The notes: generated from the sequence alone by a model not told the origin. 64,000 bases of DNA from Prorocentrum cordatum (GCA_963575745.1 CAUYUJ010009602.1:53501-117500); one strand, 5' to 3'. Counted from the first letter of the stretch, positions 20,966 through 31,691 are shown. Program-made: numbers and translations.

Positions 20966-22024
20966 TTGCTATTTGTGTGCCTTGATTTGTGTGTCCCAGG
21001 GCCTTTTCATGCTGCGCCGCGCATGGCAGTCGCGGATGGGCGCGCCCCAGTTCCGCGGGTTACTTCCCTTTTGGAGCCGCGCGGGTTTCGCGCCATTCAG
21101 GCCCGCGACGTCCACGCGCCTAAGCCCGTCGCAGATCGTGCGTTCGATGACAGGAATACCAGGCGCATCAAATCGCAATTCCAAGTGCTATCATCAGGTT
21201 TGCCATCCAAGATTGACTTGGCCAGCGGGGCGATCCCATCCACCGAGCCAGTGCTGTTCTATAAGCTGTTGCTGCGCGGGGTCGCCGTGCGCCCTGGGTT
21301 CGCGCGCGCGCAGTGCAAGGCCATCATGGGCCAGATGGCTGGGAGGCCACCAGCGCCGCCGCCAGTCCCGATCGCTTCTGCCTTGGTTCAGCGTCAATTG
21401 ATGTCGATTTTGTCGTGGCTGGCGGGCCGAGCGCGCATTGGCCCCGGAGCCGCCGCTCGGCCCCGTCGAAGCCTCCCTGGTGCCGCCGCTGCCCCCCCCC
21501 CCCCCCCCCTGAGCCTCCGCCAGCACCGCCTTTGGCGATCGCTGAAGATGCGATTGCCGCTGTCGCCCCAGTGGATGGACCCACCCCCTCCCGCACCAGC
21601 AAAGCGCGGGCGCAAGCTGAGGGGCTGGAGACCAGCCGTAGGAGCTGGCCATATGGTGCTCGATAACTATGTGGCGCCATATGGGCGCGCGTCTTCATCG
21701 TGGATTGTCAAGTGCCACAGGCGCGATGGTTGCGAGAAGACGCGCGTCGTTGGCGAGAGGTCCACTGCGAGGCATGGCGCCGTCGAGCCCATCACAGCCC
21801 CCCATGCCTGCAGGGGCGTCGTTCTCACCGATGAAACTTTGAAGGCTCGTGGGAACTGTCGGAACTGTCCTCCGCCGAACGCCGCAATCGCCACTGCTGC
21901 GCCTGATGCGCATAGGCCCGAGTTCGAGGCCGCACTGCGGTCTTTCGAGCCATCGCGAAAACAGTTGGGGCATGTCAGATCAGAAGGGGGCAGGGGGGGG
22001 AGGGATATGCGGCTGTGCGAATAA
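20966..22024 (+). CDS. Hypothetical protein, 352 codons, intact ORF
   Basis: ATG at 20966 and TGA-free frame to the stop at 22022-22024. The middle is Ala/Pro-rich and lies over a C-run (21487-21508). Flanking parts look more like protein: SKIDLASGAIPSTEPVLFYK at about residues 80-100 and a basic Cys/His patch IVKCHRRDGCEKTRVVG at about residues 245-262, followed by HGAVEPITAPHACRG. It sits directly after the decayed ORF on the same strand and could be another part of the same repeated unit. No family is recognised and no ribosome or splice signal decides the start. High GC makes chance ORFs of this length possible. Confidence 0.35.
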   Translation: MLFVCLDLCVPGPFHAAPRMAVADGRAPVPRVTSLLEPRGFRAIQARDVHAPKPVADRAFDDRNTRRIKSQFQVLSSGLPSKIDLASGAIPSTEPVLFYKLLLRGVAVRPGFARAQCKAIMGQMAGRPPAPPPVPIASALVQRQLMSILSWLAGRARIGPGAAARPRRSLPGAAAAPPPPPLSLRQHRLWRSLKMRLPLSPQWMDPPPPAPAKRGRKLRGWRPAVGAGHMVLDNYVAPYGRASSSWIVKCHRRDGCEKTRVVGERSTARHGAVEPITAPHACRGVVLTDETLKARGNCRNCPPPNAAIATAAPDAHRPEFEAALRSFEPSRKQLGHVRSEGGRGGRDMRLCE

Positions 22025-22249
22025 ATGCAGAGGAGCTGGCGTTCCCCATCCGTCCTCATTGCGTTTCATCCGTCTTTACCCGCCCCCGTCGGAGGCTCGC
22101 AGTCTCGCTGCGCTTAGCGCTCTCCCATTTCATCGGCGTTGGCAGCATTTGCCCCCGCATGTTTCGTGGGGTTATGATTTTCATCCCTGCCGCGCCGCAC
22201 CCGCGTCTCCCGCGCGCCCCCCCCCCCCCCCTCCCCCGACCTCCTCGCA

Positions 22250-22320
22250 CAGCGCGGCGCGGCGCAGCGCAGCACAGCACGGCGCAGCACCACTCAGCAC
22301 AACGCAGCTGCTTTCTCGAC
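22250..22320. repeat. Short GCGCAGCAC repeats
   Basis: CAGCGCGGCGCGGCGCAGCG is followed by CACAGCACGGCGCAGCACC, imperfect 9-11 bp units directly ahead of the longer tandem array. Confidence 0.7.
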
Positions 22321-23745
22321 GCCTGAGGGGGCGCACAGGGGGTGGCCCCCCAGCGCGGTCTCAACACGCGCCAACGTGGCAGGGCCTAGCAGGTGTGGCA
22401 CTTTCTCGGCACAAGAGGGGGTGCGCAGGGGGTGGTCCCTCAGCGCGGTCTCTATGCGCGCCAATGTCGCAGGGCCTAGCAGGCGCGGCGCTCTCTCGAC
22501 ACCGGAAGGGGGTGCGCTGGGGGTGGTCCCTCAGCGCGGTCTCTATACGCGCCAATGTTGCAGGGCCTAGCAGGCTTGGCATTTGCTCGACACCACAGGG
22601 GGTGCGCAGGGGTGCGGTCGCTATCCGTTTCGGCCTCGCAAGGCGTGGCAGGCCTGGCACTTCCTCGACGCCATGGGGGGTGGGCTGTGGGTGCGGTCGT
22701 TATGCGTTTCGGGTTCGCAGCGCGAGGCAGGCGTGGCGTTTTCTCGATACCACAGGGGGTGCGCTGGGGGTGCAGTCGCTATCCGTTTCGGCTTCGCAAG
22801 GCGTGGCAGGCGTGGCATCTTTTCGACGCCGCAGGGGGCGCGCTGGGGGTGCGGCCAGTATCCGTTTCGGCTTCGCAAAGCGTGGCAGGCGTGGCAGTTC
22901 TTTGACGCCATACGCGCCAATGTGACCTCAGCGCGGTCTCTACACGCGCCAACGTGGCAGGGCCTAGCAGGCGTGGCACGTTCTCGATGCCACAGGGGGT
23001 GCGCAGGGGGTGCGGTCGCCATCCGTTTCGGCTTCGCAAGGCGCAGGAGGCTTGGCATTTCCTCGGCGCCATAGGGGGTGGGCTGGGGGTGCGGTCGCTA
23101 TCCGTTGCGTCCTCGCAACGCGTGGCAGGCGTGGCACTCTTTCGATGCCACAGGGGGTGCACTGGGGGTGCGGTCGCTATCCGTTTCGGCGTCGCAAAGC
23201 GCGGCAGGCGTCGCACATTCTCGACGCAACAGGGGGTGCGGTCGCTATCCGTGTCGGCCTCAAGGCTTGGCAGGCGTGGCACATTCTCGACGCCGCAGGG
23301 GGTGGGCTGTGGGTTCGGTCGTTATGCGTTTCGGGCTCGCAAAGCGTGGCAGGCGTGGCACTCTTCCGACGCCACAGGGGGTGCGCTGGGGGTGCGGTCG
23401 CTATCCGTTTCGGCTTCGCAAGATTTGGCAGGCGTGGCATTTCCTCGACGCCGGAAGGGGGTGCGTTGGGGGTGCGGCCGCTATCCGCTTCGGCCTCGCA
23501 AAGCGTGGCAGGCGTGATACTCTTTCGACGCCACTGGGGGTGCGCTGGGGGGCGCGGTCGCTATCCGTTTCTGCTTCGAAAAGCGTGGCAGGCGTGGCAC
23601 TCTTTCGATGCCACAGGGGGTGCGCTGGGGGTGCGGTCGCTATCCGTTTCGCCTTCGCAAAGCGTGGCAGGCGTGACGTTTTCTGGACGCCGCAGGGGGT
23701 GCGCTGGGGGTGCGGTCGCTATCCGTTTCGGCCTTGCAACACTTC
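22321..23745. repeat. Tandem array, two related units of ~75-90 bp
   Basis: The first part (22321-22600 and again 22915-22985) repeats TCAGCGCGGTCTCTAT(A/G)CGCGCCAATGT and GCAGGGCCTAGCAGGC. The second part (22600-23745) repeats GGTGCG(C)(T)GGGGGTGCGGTCGCTATCCGTTTCGGC, TTCGCAAAGCGTGGCAGGCGTGGCA and TTCTCGACGCC(A)CAGGG. About 18-19 units in all. Arg/Gly-rich ORFs run through all three frames because unit length is not fixed, so none is accepted as a gene. Sequence from 23746 to 24040 has no recognised feature. Confidence 0.95.
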
Positions 23746-24044
23746 TCGTGGTTGGCGTCGCCAGCGGAATCGGCGCGGCAGCGGCCACCAACATCATTCT
23801 CACATGTTTCATTTCAGCGAGCATAGCTACAGCCATAACATAAGTATGCGGGGTTCCTCGGCAGCGTCGTTGTGATATGGCCGCCCGCGAGAACCAGCCA
23901 TGGGGATTGCTCTTTTCACCTCCTGAGGTCTCCCAGAACGCAGCGATGCGCGCAGGTGGCACGGGTCCCCTTGCGTGTATTTCTCAGGGCGCGAGCGTCC
24001 TTTGCGAGCAACGTGCCGGATGCATCCCCTGCCGGGCAGGGAAT

Positions 24045-24260
24045 CGACAGGGGGCTGGGCAGGGGGTGACAGTGGATGCGCAGGGGGTGTCAGGGGATGC
24101 GCAGGGGGCGACAGGGGATCGACAGGGGACGCGCAGGGGATGGCAGGGGATGCGCAGGGGATGCGCTGGGGATGCGCAGGGGATGACAGGGGATACGCAG
24201 GAGATGCGCAGGGGATCTACAGGGGATGCACAGGGGATGGCAGGGGGGATCTACTGGGGG
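24045..24260. repeat. ~12-bp minisatellite, GCGCAGGGGATG
   Basis: About 16 imperfect copies of (A/T)GCGCAGGGG(A/G)TG and ACAGGGGAT. Gly/Asp-rich ORFs on + and Pro/Ser/His-rich ORFs on - are artefacts. Confidence 0.9.
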
Positions 24261-24645
24261 CCCATAGCGAGCGGAAGGCAATGCGCGAAGGAAGAGGAGG
24301 GGCGCGTCGGGAAAGTCAAGGAGGGGGGAGAGACGCGGCAATCTGCTTTACGAGTCGGCAGCGGCTTCGGCAGAGGGGGGGGAGGAGAGGAAGGGTGCGC
24401 AGGGGGGGTGGATGGGAAGGTGGGCGCGCAGGAATTTCTCCGAAAAAGGAGGTGTATTTCAACCAACCTTGCGGCAACAAAGGTTTGTTGAAATGCCGCT
24501 GGATTGCGTTGGCGCGATGGTTGTCGTTGCGGGATTGGGCTGGCTTATTTGCTGCTTGGGCCGAAGTGGGAAGCCCCTTGATGGGATCCGGGGGTGGGGG
24601 GGGGGGATGGGGGAGGGGGGGTGGAGGGAGGGGGCGGGTGAGGCG

Positions 24646-24895
<250 letters not shown>

Positions 24896-25401
24896 GGGGG
24901 GGCTGAGCAAGAAGGCCCGATGTGGGAGGCGCCCCGATAGGGTTTCTCGGGGGCCCGAAGTAGGACGGCCCGAAGGAGAAAGGCTCGAAGTAGGAATGCC
25001 CGGAGTTGACGAGCTCGGTGAGCTGTTGCCACCAGGCCCGAAGTGGGAAGCGCCTCGATAAGATATGTTGTTTTCGCGACGTAGGCATTTGGGCCCCAAG
25101 GCGTTGCTTCGGATTCCCCGACGACATGCGGCTGGCGCAGTCCATGCCGAAGCGGCGCAGCCGTGGGGCTGGCCACCCCAGCTGCGCTGCGGCGGCTCCA
25201 GATGCAGTAGGAGGGGCACCGCGTCCGCGACGCCGCGGCGGCCGTCGCGGCGCGCCCGACAAGGCCCGCGCCGGCGGACGCGGGGGGCGGGGCCGCCCGC
25301 TGCAGAGGGTCAACGCAAAGACTCCTGCGGCACAGGCCCTCGGCGAGGTGAAGAAACGCATTGCCAGCCAGCCTTCTCGCGATGATTCCGCGCCCGAGCA
25401 G

Positions 25402-26084
25402 CGCGAGGGCGGCGACGACAGCGACTTGCAGAACTCAAATCGTCGAACCCCGACCAGCGCAAGGCCGCGCTCCTCGGCGCGGTCGCGGCCGGGCGGCGCG
25501 CGGACACATCTCGGCGCAAGTTCAAGGACTTCGCGGCGGAGTTTACGAGGGCGATCACCCAGAAGAAGAGGAAGGGTCACACCATGCGCGACTACCTTCA
25601 GTTCATCGCCTTCCAGCGCTACACGAACGACAACACGAGGCAAAGGGCGAAGCTCTTATGGAAGAAGGCTCTCGCCAGCTCTGGCGCGCGCAAGCCGGTT
25701 GAGCGCGTCGAGACCATCGTCGCGGTCAAGAAGCAGACCGAGCTGCTGGAGGGCGACGCCGCCACCGTCGCCACGAACAGCGGTGAGTTGAGACGCAGGG
25801 GCAGCGCCGCCGACGCTACTGACTTGAAGAAGCGAGGGGCCCAGGCATCAAAGCGCGGCGTGCGCGGCTTCGCTGGCGACTCTGACTGCGAGAGTCAGGA
25901 GGCCAGCGAGGGCGATCAGGCGGGCGACTCCGACGACGAGGAGGAGGGCGAGTCAGGGGGCGAACAGGAGGATTCAGAGGACGAAGAGTGCGAGTCTTCT
26001 GTGGAAGAGGCCCCATCCACCGTCGAAGAAGGCGAGAGCGGCTGCGCCAGCGGCCTGCCGTCGGGGGCCAGTGCGAGGCGGAAG
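25402..26084 (+). CDS. Putative host gene, exon 1 (5' end unresolved)
   Basis: Frame 3 is open from after TGA 25383-25385. It reads RQRLAELKSSNPDQRKAALL, then KFKDFAAEFTRAITQKKRKGHTMRDYLQFIAFQRYTNDN and a long acidic tail (DSDDEEEGESGGEQEDSEDEE). It ends at AAG followed by GTAGGC (donor GT 26085-26086), phase 0. A frame-1 ORF upstream (from about 25129, MRLAQSMPKRRSRG) probably belongs to the same gene through a frameshift or an unresolved small intron, so the true start is not known. The product is unrecognised; a basic helical N-part followed by an acidic linker suggests a nuclear or chromatin-type protein, but that is only a guess. Confidence 0.5.
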
Positions 26085-26469
26085 GTAGGCGTCGCGTGGC
26101 TCATCGTCGCGGGCATTTGATGCCGCTTTGAGTTCGGCTTCCGAAGTTCGGCATCGGGAGGTCCGCGTCGTCGAGGCGGACTCCGTCAGCGGCGAGGGGC
26201 TGCATCATTGACGTCGACTCATCGGCGGAGAAGGGGGGGCCAAGGGGAATGACCATGCGTTCTCCAAGGATATCGCGCATGATTTCCACCCCCTTCGCGA
26301 ACGGCGGCGCCGGGTGGAGGGGCGGTCGGGGGGCTGGCGGGCGGCCGGGAGGGGGGGCGAAGGGGCGGCCGGGGGCGCGGGCGCGGCGGGCAGGGCGGGC
26401 GCGAGTTGAGCGCCGCGCGGGCGAAGGGGGGGGGCGCGGGCTGTGACCTTGCCGCCCCCGTCGTTTCAG

Positions 26470-27410
26470 TTGGGCGGCGCGGGCAATGGGGCCCCGGAGG
26501 ACATGTGGAGTCTCCACGCTTGGCTCTCCGACGACCCAGAGGCGCAGCGCCTGGGCGCCGCAGATATTTCGATGCAGGGGCAGGCGGCCCGCGAGGAGAT
26601 GGAGGACATCATCAGCGAGGTGCCCGCGTGGGCGCTGCCGCGCGACGCCGAGGAGAAGAAGCGCAACGTCGACGACGCCAGGGCCCGCTCCGAGAAAACT
26701 TTGGACGAGACGAAGGGCTACTGCACGGCGTTGGAGCAGGCGCAGGACGAAGTGAAAGCGAAGGAGAAGAGGGCCAAGCGGCGCTTGAAGGGCCATCCGG
26801 CCAATATTAAAAAGGCGCACGAGGGCAACTCCGTGCCCGAGGCCATCGCCACCCTGGCGCCCGACGCGATTTACCCCGATCGCGGCGCAAAGGAGGCGGC
26901 CGCCGCCGACGGCGCCAAGGAAGACACGGCTTTCGGGGGCCCTTGGGCGAGCTGCCCGCGCAGGCACGAGCTCGCACTCATTGCCGACGAGGAGGGCGGG
27001 GCTACCGATCCGTCATCGCCGCTCGCGCAGCCCAGGACGATCGGGCTCGGCAAGAATGGCACCCGCTGGCACGATGCGTCACCCAAGCACGTGGAGGCGC
27101 TGAAGGGCCCGATCACGGAGAAGACCGAGAAAGTCATGCCCATGCCGTTGGAAAAGAGAGGCACCCACGAGAGCGCGGTATTTGATTCCGCTGCGAAGTT
27201 CCAGTTCCACCACGACAAGGACAAGACGCCCGACTTCAACGCGGACCCCAGGATCCCCAGCCTCACGGTCGCCCAGCGCTCGATGGCGGTTGACATCAGC
27301 GCGGCCGCGTCTCCGCTCAAGGGCGCGCCCCACTTCTTGACTGTCCTCGCCGGCAGCGTCATGGTCGCGATCGTCGCGCGGGGGGCGGGGGGCAGCGACG
27401 CGGCTTCGTG
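26470..27410 (+). CDS. Putative host gene, exon 2
   Basis: Acceptor CCCCGTCGTTTCAG ends at 26469, and the exon continues in phase 0 from exon 1 as LGGAGNGAPEDMWSLHAWLSDDP. It contains a helical charged segment (AREEMEDIISEVPAWALPRDAEEKKRNVDDARARSEKTLDETKGYCTALEQAQDEVKAKEKRAKRRLKG, coiled-coil-like; read in short blocks) and later LGKNGTRWHDASPKHVEAL and SAAKFQFHHDKDKTPDFN. It ends ..GCTTCGTG with donor GTGAGC (27411-27416), phase 2. The minus-strand ORFs over this stretch are Ala/Pro/Ser-rich shadows. The family is not recognised. Confidence 0.55.
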
Positions 27411-27725
27411 GTGAGCGACTGCGGCTTCCACGGCCCTGGTCAAGGCGCCGGCGTTCTTGCTGATGGCTGGCGCGTCGGCGCGGGCGCCGTTCGGGAGCGT
27501 GCCGGTCGTCTTGGGCGTCGAGGCGGAGGATCGGCTGACTTCCGAAACGGCGGTTCTTCCTCCTGTTCCGATCCCCGTTCCCCCTCTCGCACCCTCTTCC
27601 TTCTCCTTCCTCTCATAATCGTGGACCCCCCCGGGGCGCTCGGGCGCTCCTGGAGGGGGGCGGGGGGGGGCGGGGGGCAGCGACAGAGGGGTCGTTCGCT
27701 TCTGTGCGGGGGCGAGCTCGGGCAG

Positions 27726-28036
27726 TCCGCAGGGCAGCTCGGTGTCCGACGCCTCCGCGAAGCGGGCCAAGGGAAACGAGGGCGGCAGCGCCCGCTGCGC
27801 GCAGACGCGGGCCCTCGACCAGGTAGCCAACCAGAAATGGGGCGCTGAGGGCCACGCGAACGCGGCCGCGGCAGTGACCGAGGGAATCTCAATGCTGCCC
27901 AAGGTGCTCGACCTTTACAAAGATGAGCCCAAAGGCTGGGCGTCGGCCTCGACGTCGGCCGCGCGAGGGCCGGTCGCGCAGAGGGGGGCGGAGAGGATGA
28001 GGGGAGGGAGGTGGGGGGCAGGAGTGGGGGGGGGAT
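27726..28036 (+). CDS. Putative host gene, exon 3 (3' end uncertain)
   Basis: The acceptor CTCGGGCAG ends at 27725. Joining exon 2 (phase 2) to T at 27726 keeps the frame and gives PQGSSVSDASAKRAKGNEGG, QTRALDQVANQKWGAEGHAN and ISMLPKVLDLYKDEPKGWAS. The 315-bp intron 27411-27725 is pyrimidine-rich in the middle. The frame stops at 28034-28036 in G-rich sequence, so another donor near 27990-28010 and a further exon (frame reading RERGGANDGRLAAQIRKKC at about 28085) are possible. Confidence 0.45.
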
Positions 28037-28251
28037 GAAGGGGGGGGAGGGCGGGGAGCGCGAGGAGGTGCAAGCTCGGGCTCGCGAGAGGGGCGGCGCC
28101 AATGACGGGCGGCTCGCGGCTCAGATTCGCAAGAAGTGCACGGCGCGAGCTCGGGCCCCCGAGACGCGCGAACTCAGGCCGCCTCTGGGCGGCGCCGGCA
28201 GGGATGCAGGTCGTCGTTTTGCGCGTCGCATCCCCCCTGCCCCCATCCTTG

Positions 28252-28359
28252 CGCAGCGCATCCGCGCCCCGCGCCAGTCCTCGGCGCCGCCTTTCGCCGA
28301 ATATCCCTAATCGGCGTCGGGCGGCGCCGAGGACTGGCGCGGAGCGCGGATGCGCTGCG
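28252..28359. repeat. 40-bp perfect-class inverted repeat (hairpin)
   Basis: Arms 28252-28291 and 28320-28359 are complementary at 39 of 40 positions (CGCAGCGCATCCGCGC and so on). The 28-nt spacer itself contains CGCCGA/TCGGCG symmetry. It is not related in sequence to the TTGGATCGGCG elements. Confidence 0.85.
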
Positions 28360-28379
28360 AGAGAAACGATTGCGAAGGC

Positions 28380-28735
28380 TCGCGTGCGCTGGCTCTCCCC
28401 GCGCCCGCTCCGCCCCCCCCCATCGCCTCGCCTTCAGTTCCCCGCGCCCAGTGCCTCGTCCTCCGGTCTTTTCCCCATCGTCGCCCCCTCGCCCCGTTCG
28501 CATCCCCCCCCCCCCCCCCCTTGCATTCGCATCTTCCTCTGCCCGCCCGCCCCCCGCCCCGCCACCTCCCCGCCCGCCTCTCGCCCCCCTCGCCCGCCCC
28601 GACCGCGGTGGCGGAATCGCGCGGCGGCGCGGCAAAGTTTCTTCGATCCTCTTTCTCGTCGTCGCGATGCCCCTCCTCGTCCCTCGCCCCCCCGCCCCCA
28701 CCCGCCCCCCCCCCCTCTCCCTCGTTCTTTTCAGG
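28380..28735. repeat. C-rich low-complexity tract
   Basis: Runs of CCCGCC, CCCCCCCC (28506-28520, 28688-28705) and CGCCCGCCCC. Pro/Arg/Ala ORFs on + and Gly/Arg ORFs on - are composition artefacts. 28740-29140 has no recognised feature. Confidence 0.75.
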
Positions 28736-29139
28736 CCAGCGTGCCTGGCTCAAGTTCCCCGCGCGGCGCAAGGTCGACGTCGGCTGTCGGCGCGACTCTG
28801 CGGATCAAGTTCGACGTCGGTTCGTTCTTGCGCTGCCGGGGGCGGCGCGATGATGCGCCGCCGGCCCGATTCTTGGTGCACCCCCCACTCGCTTTCTTGG
28901 ATCCCCGATCGGGGCGGAGATGCGCGGGGGGTGTGCAGGGGGCGCGCGCGGCGCGCGACGCCCGCCCACATGGGGGTGGCCACCTTCGCATGTCCCCCGG
29001 GGCCAGGGCGCAACGGTGGGCTTTGTCGGTGGACCCCCCCCCGCCCCCTCAGATCTTTTCAGCCCGGTTGATGTTGTTGGATTTCGGGTGGCGGGGGCCC
29101 CGCGCCCGGCACCGGGGCTATTGAACGCGGATTTGGAAC

Positions 29140-29215
29140 GAGGAATTGGCTCCAGGGAAGGCGGTCGGGAGCTCTGGGGCCGCGCGTTGCACAGATCTTG
29201 GACATCATCTTCTGG
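29140..29215 (+). repeat. Dispersed GGTCGGGA-family repeat copy
   Basis: GGAAGGCGGTCGGGAGCTCT then GGGGCCGCGCGTTG matches the reverse complement of 17500-17540 and the forward copies at 5910 and 62355. Confidence 0.6.
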
Positions 29216-29316
29216 TCTTGCTCCAGGTCAAGAGTCTAGGTCTGCCCTCGCCCCTGGATATCTCCCACATCCAGCTTTGTTTCTCGAGGAATGAGCGGCG
29301 TGGGCATATTTTCGAA

Positions 29317-29512
29317 GGACCGCGCAGATTGTTTGGATCGGCGATGGAGCCCCCTGGCGGCGCCAACGGCGCCCCCCCTGGCGCGCCCCGCGCGCCTTGG
29401 GAAGTGGGCCCCCGGCGCGCCCCGCGCGCTCTGGGACAGGGGTCGAGCGCCGATCGGAGAAATCCGCGCGGACCTCCGATGGTTTATGTGTATGCAGTTG
29501 TGTGTTTTCTGA
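29317..29512. repeat. Inverted-repeat (MITE-like) element, copy 2
   Basis: Left arm 29317-29353 (GGACCGCGCAGATTGTTTGG, ATCGGCGATGGAGCCCC) pairs imperfectly with 29440-29475 (GGGGTCGAGCGCCGATCGGA, GAAATCCGCGCGGACC). The interior repeats CTGGCGCGCCCCGCGCG twice. The tail ATGCAGTTGTGTGTTTTC is shared with copy 1 at 16674. Confidence 0.7.
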
Positions 29513-29799
29513 GTTCCCCTCGGCGGTCTCGTGGCCTTGCTGCCCTTGTCGTGCTCGAGGCTTAATTCCATCCCCCGTCCCGTTAATTTCCTCCTCCGCC
29601 AGCCTCCGCCGCCCCCCCCTCCTTCCCCCGCGATAGTTTACCCGCCAAGATGTCTTTGTCCCTCGGGCAGGGAGTGGGCGCCTCCAGTCCGAGGCAAGCA
29701 TCCACTTCAGGCAACCCCAGTCGAGCTGTGGGCTGCTCGCGCCAAGAAATCTCTTCAACCGTCAGCATGCGCATAGCTTGGGCCGGGTAAACTGAGGCC

Positions 29800-31110
29800 G
29801 TGTCCAGCCCTGGGCCCGGCGCTGCGCCGATGGGGCCCCCGCCCACACGCGGCGCATGTGCCCTTCGCAAGCTCGAGAAGGACAAACAGGATATGAAGGA
29901 GAAGAGGGATAAACGCAGAGATCGGTCAGAATCTCGATCATCTCGCAGGTCGATTCGTTCATGGGCTTCTGGCGCCCCTGCCACCCCTGGCCGTTGGAGG
30001 CGCGACGGAGCTTGATGGGGGGCAAGTTCCTCGAGGCAACGCTGCCGGCGCCCGTGGTTTTGCATCTGGTAGCCAACGTGCCGAAAACACAGCCGCCATG
30101 GTGCGCGCTCTGCGATATCTTGACGGGGCCCCCACCTTCCATTCCCAGGAAGTTTCCTGCAGAGGAGTTCAGCATGGCACGGGCCACGCCGACCACCCTC
30201 CGCATATGTCCATGGGCTCGCGCTGCGGTTGACTCGCAGATGGCAGACGACAGAAAGGAGGCGTCGGCGAAGTCCTGCGCGCTGGCTCTCGACGCGCTCG
30301 CGAAGGAGCCTCCGTCGGCGCTGGGCAGAGTTGAGAAGTTGGAAAGGAAATGGGTCGCCGCGGTCTAGTGGCTCCTGGGTCAGCTCGACAGTCAGGGCGG
30401 GGGGCTCGCGGGCGTTGAAGGTCATGCTCGAATGCTGGAACAGCGGCTCGCGCGCCTTCAGGAGGAATTGGACTTGTCGAAAGCTCGGCCGCGCGAAGAA
30501 CAAGTTGCACCAATCGACGGGGGCAGACGGCGGATCGTGCGACATTGGCGGCGATGTCGCCAGATCGAACGCCGGAGAACAGGGTGGTTACGGCTCTCGC
30601 CGGGGCAGGAGGTGGAGATCACTGGTGACGGCGTTGGGAAGCAGTCCTCGATCTCCTTCATGGCCCCGCGCCCCGCCACTCGCGAAGCTCGGCGTCGTCG
30701 AGCTCACAGGGCACTTCGGTCTCCCAGCGGCGCGCGGCGCGACATCCGTGTCGCGGATGGCCCGCCGAGCTCCCCATTGCACGTCTCGGCTGATAAAATG
30801 CGAAGGAGATCGCGGCGGAGATGGCGCTCAAGCGTCTGCGCAAAGCACTGCCATTGCGAGGTGACGTGGGCATCGTCGTATTCTTGAACCGCGAAGGCGG
30901 GCAGCTCTTATCTGTTATCTTAGCGGGGTCCTTGGCGAAGATCGCCCCCGGCCCCTCGACGCGGACTGCCGAGGTGGAGTGGGGCCAGCCAGGCAGCGCT
31001 GGGAGATCTGGAACTCGCGCGGGGTGCGTTGGTGGAGCTCGCGAGGAAGACGTTCTCGATGTGTGATAGGCATGGGTAGCAGTTATCTCGGCACCCATTC
31101 AGTCAAGCAT
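29800..31110 (+). pseudogene. Decayed ORFs, possibly the 5' part of an old LINE
   Basis: Frame 3 gives SMARATPTTL...QMADDRKEASAKSCALALDALAKEPPSALGRVEKLERKW to TAG 30366-30368, then the same frame continues LLGQLDSQGG and MLEQRLARLQEELDLSKARPREEQ (coiled-coil-like). Another frame has ALKRLRKALPLRGDVGIVVFLNREGG at 30826-30900. The minus strand is also open over 29583-30545, so strand is not secure. Coiled coil followed by a compact domain and then an endonuclease fragment (31178 on) would fit a LINE ORF1 to ORF2 order, but no ORF1 motif is visible. Confidence 0.3.
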
Positions 31111-31177
31111 GTGACTTGGGAACGCTGGTTTCGCATCGCTCTTTTGCGTTGAGAATTCGGCGCGCATTGGCGCCGTT

Positions 31178-31559
31178 GTGGCGGCGCAGGAGACGCGCGG
31201 CGATGTCGCGTCGGTGGTCAAGCTTCTCCAGCGCGCAGGTATCCAGCACCAGCCCTCTCTATCTCGCTCTGGTCTTCCCTTCGCGGGTGTGTTGTTCACG
31301 CTGTCTCTTCGCGCGGTGATTCTCGGCGTGTCAGATCCCAATGTAATTGGGCCTGAGAGGGTCATGCATGTGAGAAGTAGATGCAGGCGAAGTGGCTTCG
31401 CGACGCGCCATTGGAACGTTCGCAACCGTTGCCTGAGCTGTGACGCGGCCGAGCTTGTGAGCATGCAATTTAAACAGTTCGAGGACGTCGGGGCCGCCCC
31501 CATGATGTGCTCTGTCATTCTGGTCGGCGGCTTCAATCTCGCTGGTTCGGCCGACGAGA
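31178..31559 (+). pseudogene. LINE endonuclease remnant, 5' part, interrupted by the large retrotransposon
   Basis: The frame opening at 31178 reads SGLPFAGVLFTLSLR, ERVMHVRSRC, TRHWNVRNRCLSCDAAEL and VILVGGFNLAGSADE. This order (GGVLT-like strand, HWNVxN, xxLxGDFN) is that of LINE endonucleases, with the catalytic Asp of GDFN as Gly (GGC 31529-31531). The frame is cut at 31560, where the tyrosine-recombinase element begins. Sequence after 47201 is the candidate continuation. Confidence 0.5.
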
Positions 31560-31691
31560 TTAGTTGTTTGTCCTAAACGGTTGGGCCCCGCCCTCCCCAG
31601 TCGGCTTGGGTTTCTTCTTTTACCTGCCCCTGCCTCTGCCTGCTCCTCTCTCTCCCTCTCTCCCGCTCAAGCCTTCGGGGCTCAAAGCCCT
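31560..31691 (+). repeat. Split direct repeat A1
   Basis: Starts TTAGTTGTTTGTCCTAA and ends CTCAAAGCCCT. Matches A2 at 46774-46905 without gaps (6 mismatches). It includes the pyrimidine stretch CTCCTCTCTCTCCCTCTCTC. Confidence 0.9.

Noticed and set aside
22583-23875. Gly/Arg-rich ORFs of 160-360 codons
   Set aside because: All three frames are open through the tandem array, as expected from stop-free GC-rich repeats.
22321-24260. CRISPR-like array
   Set aside because: Units are contiguous and imperfect with no unique spacers, and the organism is eukaryotic.
26871-27902. 343-codon minus-strand ORF opposite the putative gene
   Set aside because: Ala/Pro/Ser-rich shadow; plus-strand splice phases and charged helical composition favour the other strand.
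29583-30545. 320-codon minus-strand ORF
   Set aside because: Composition is Arg/Leu/Pro-rich without motif; plus-strand coiled-coil frames are at least as good, so neither was called as an intact gene.
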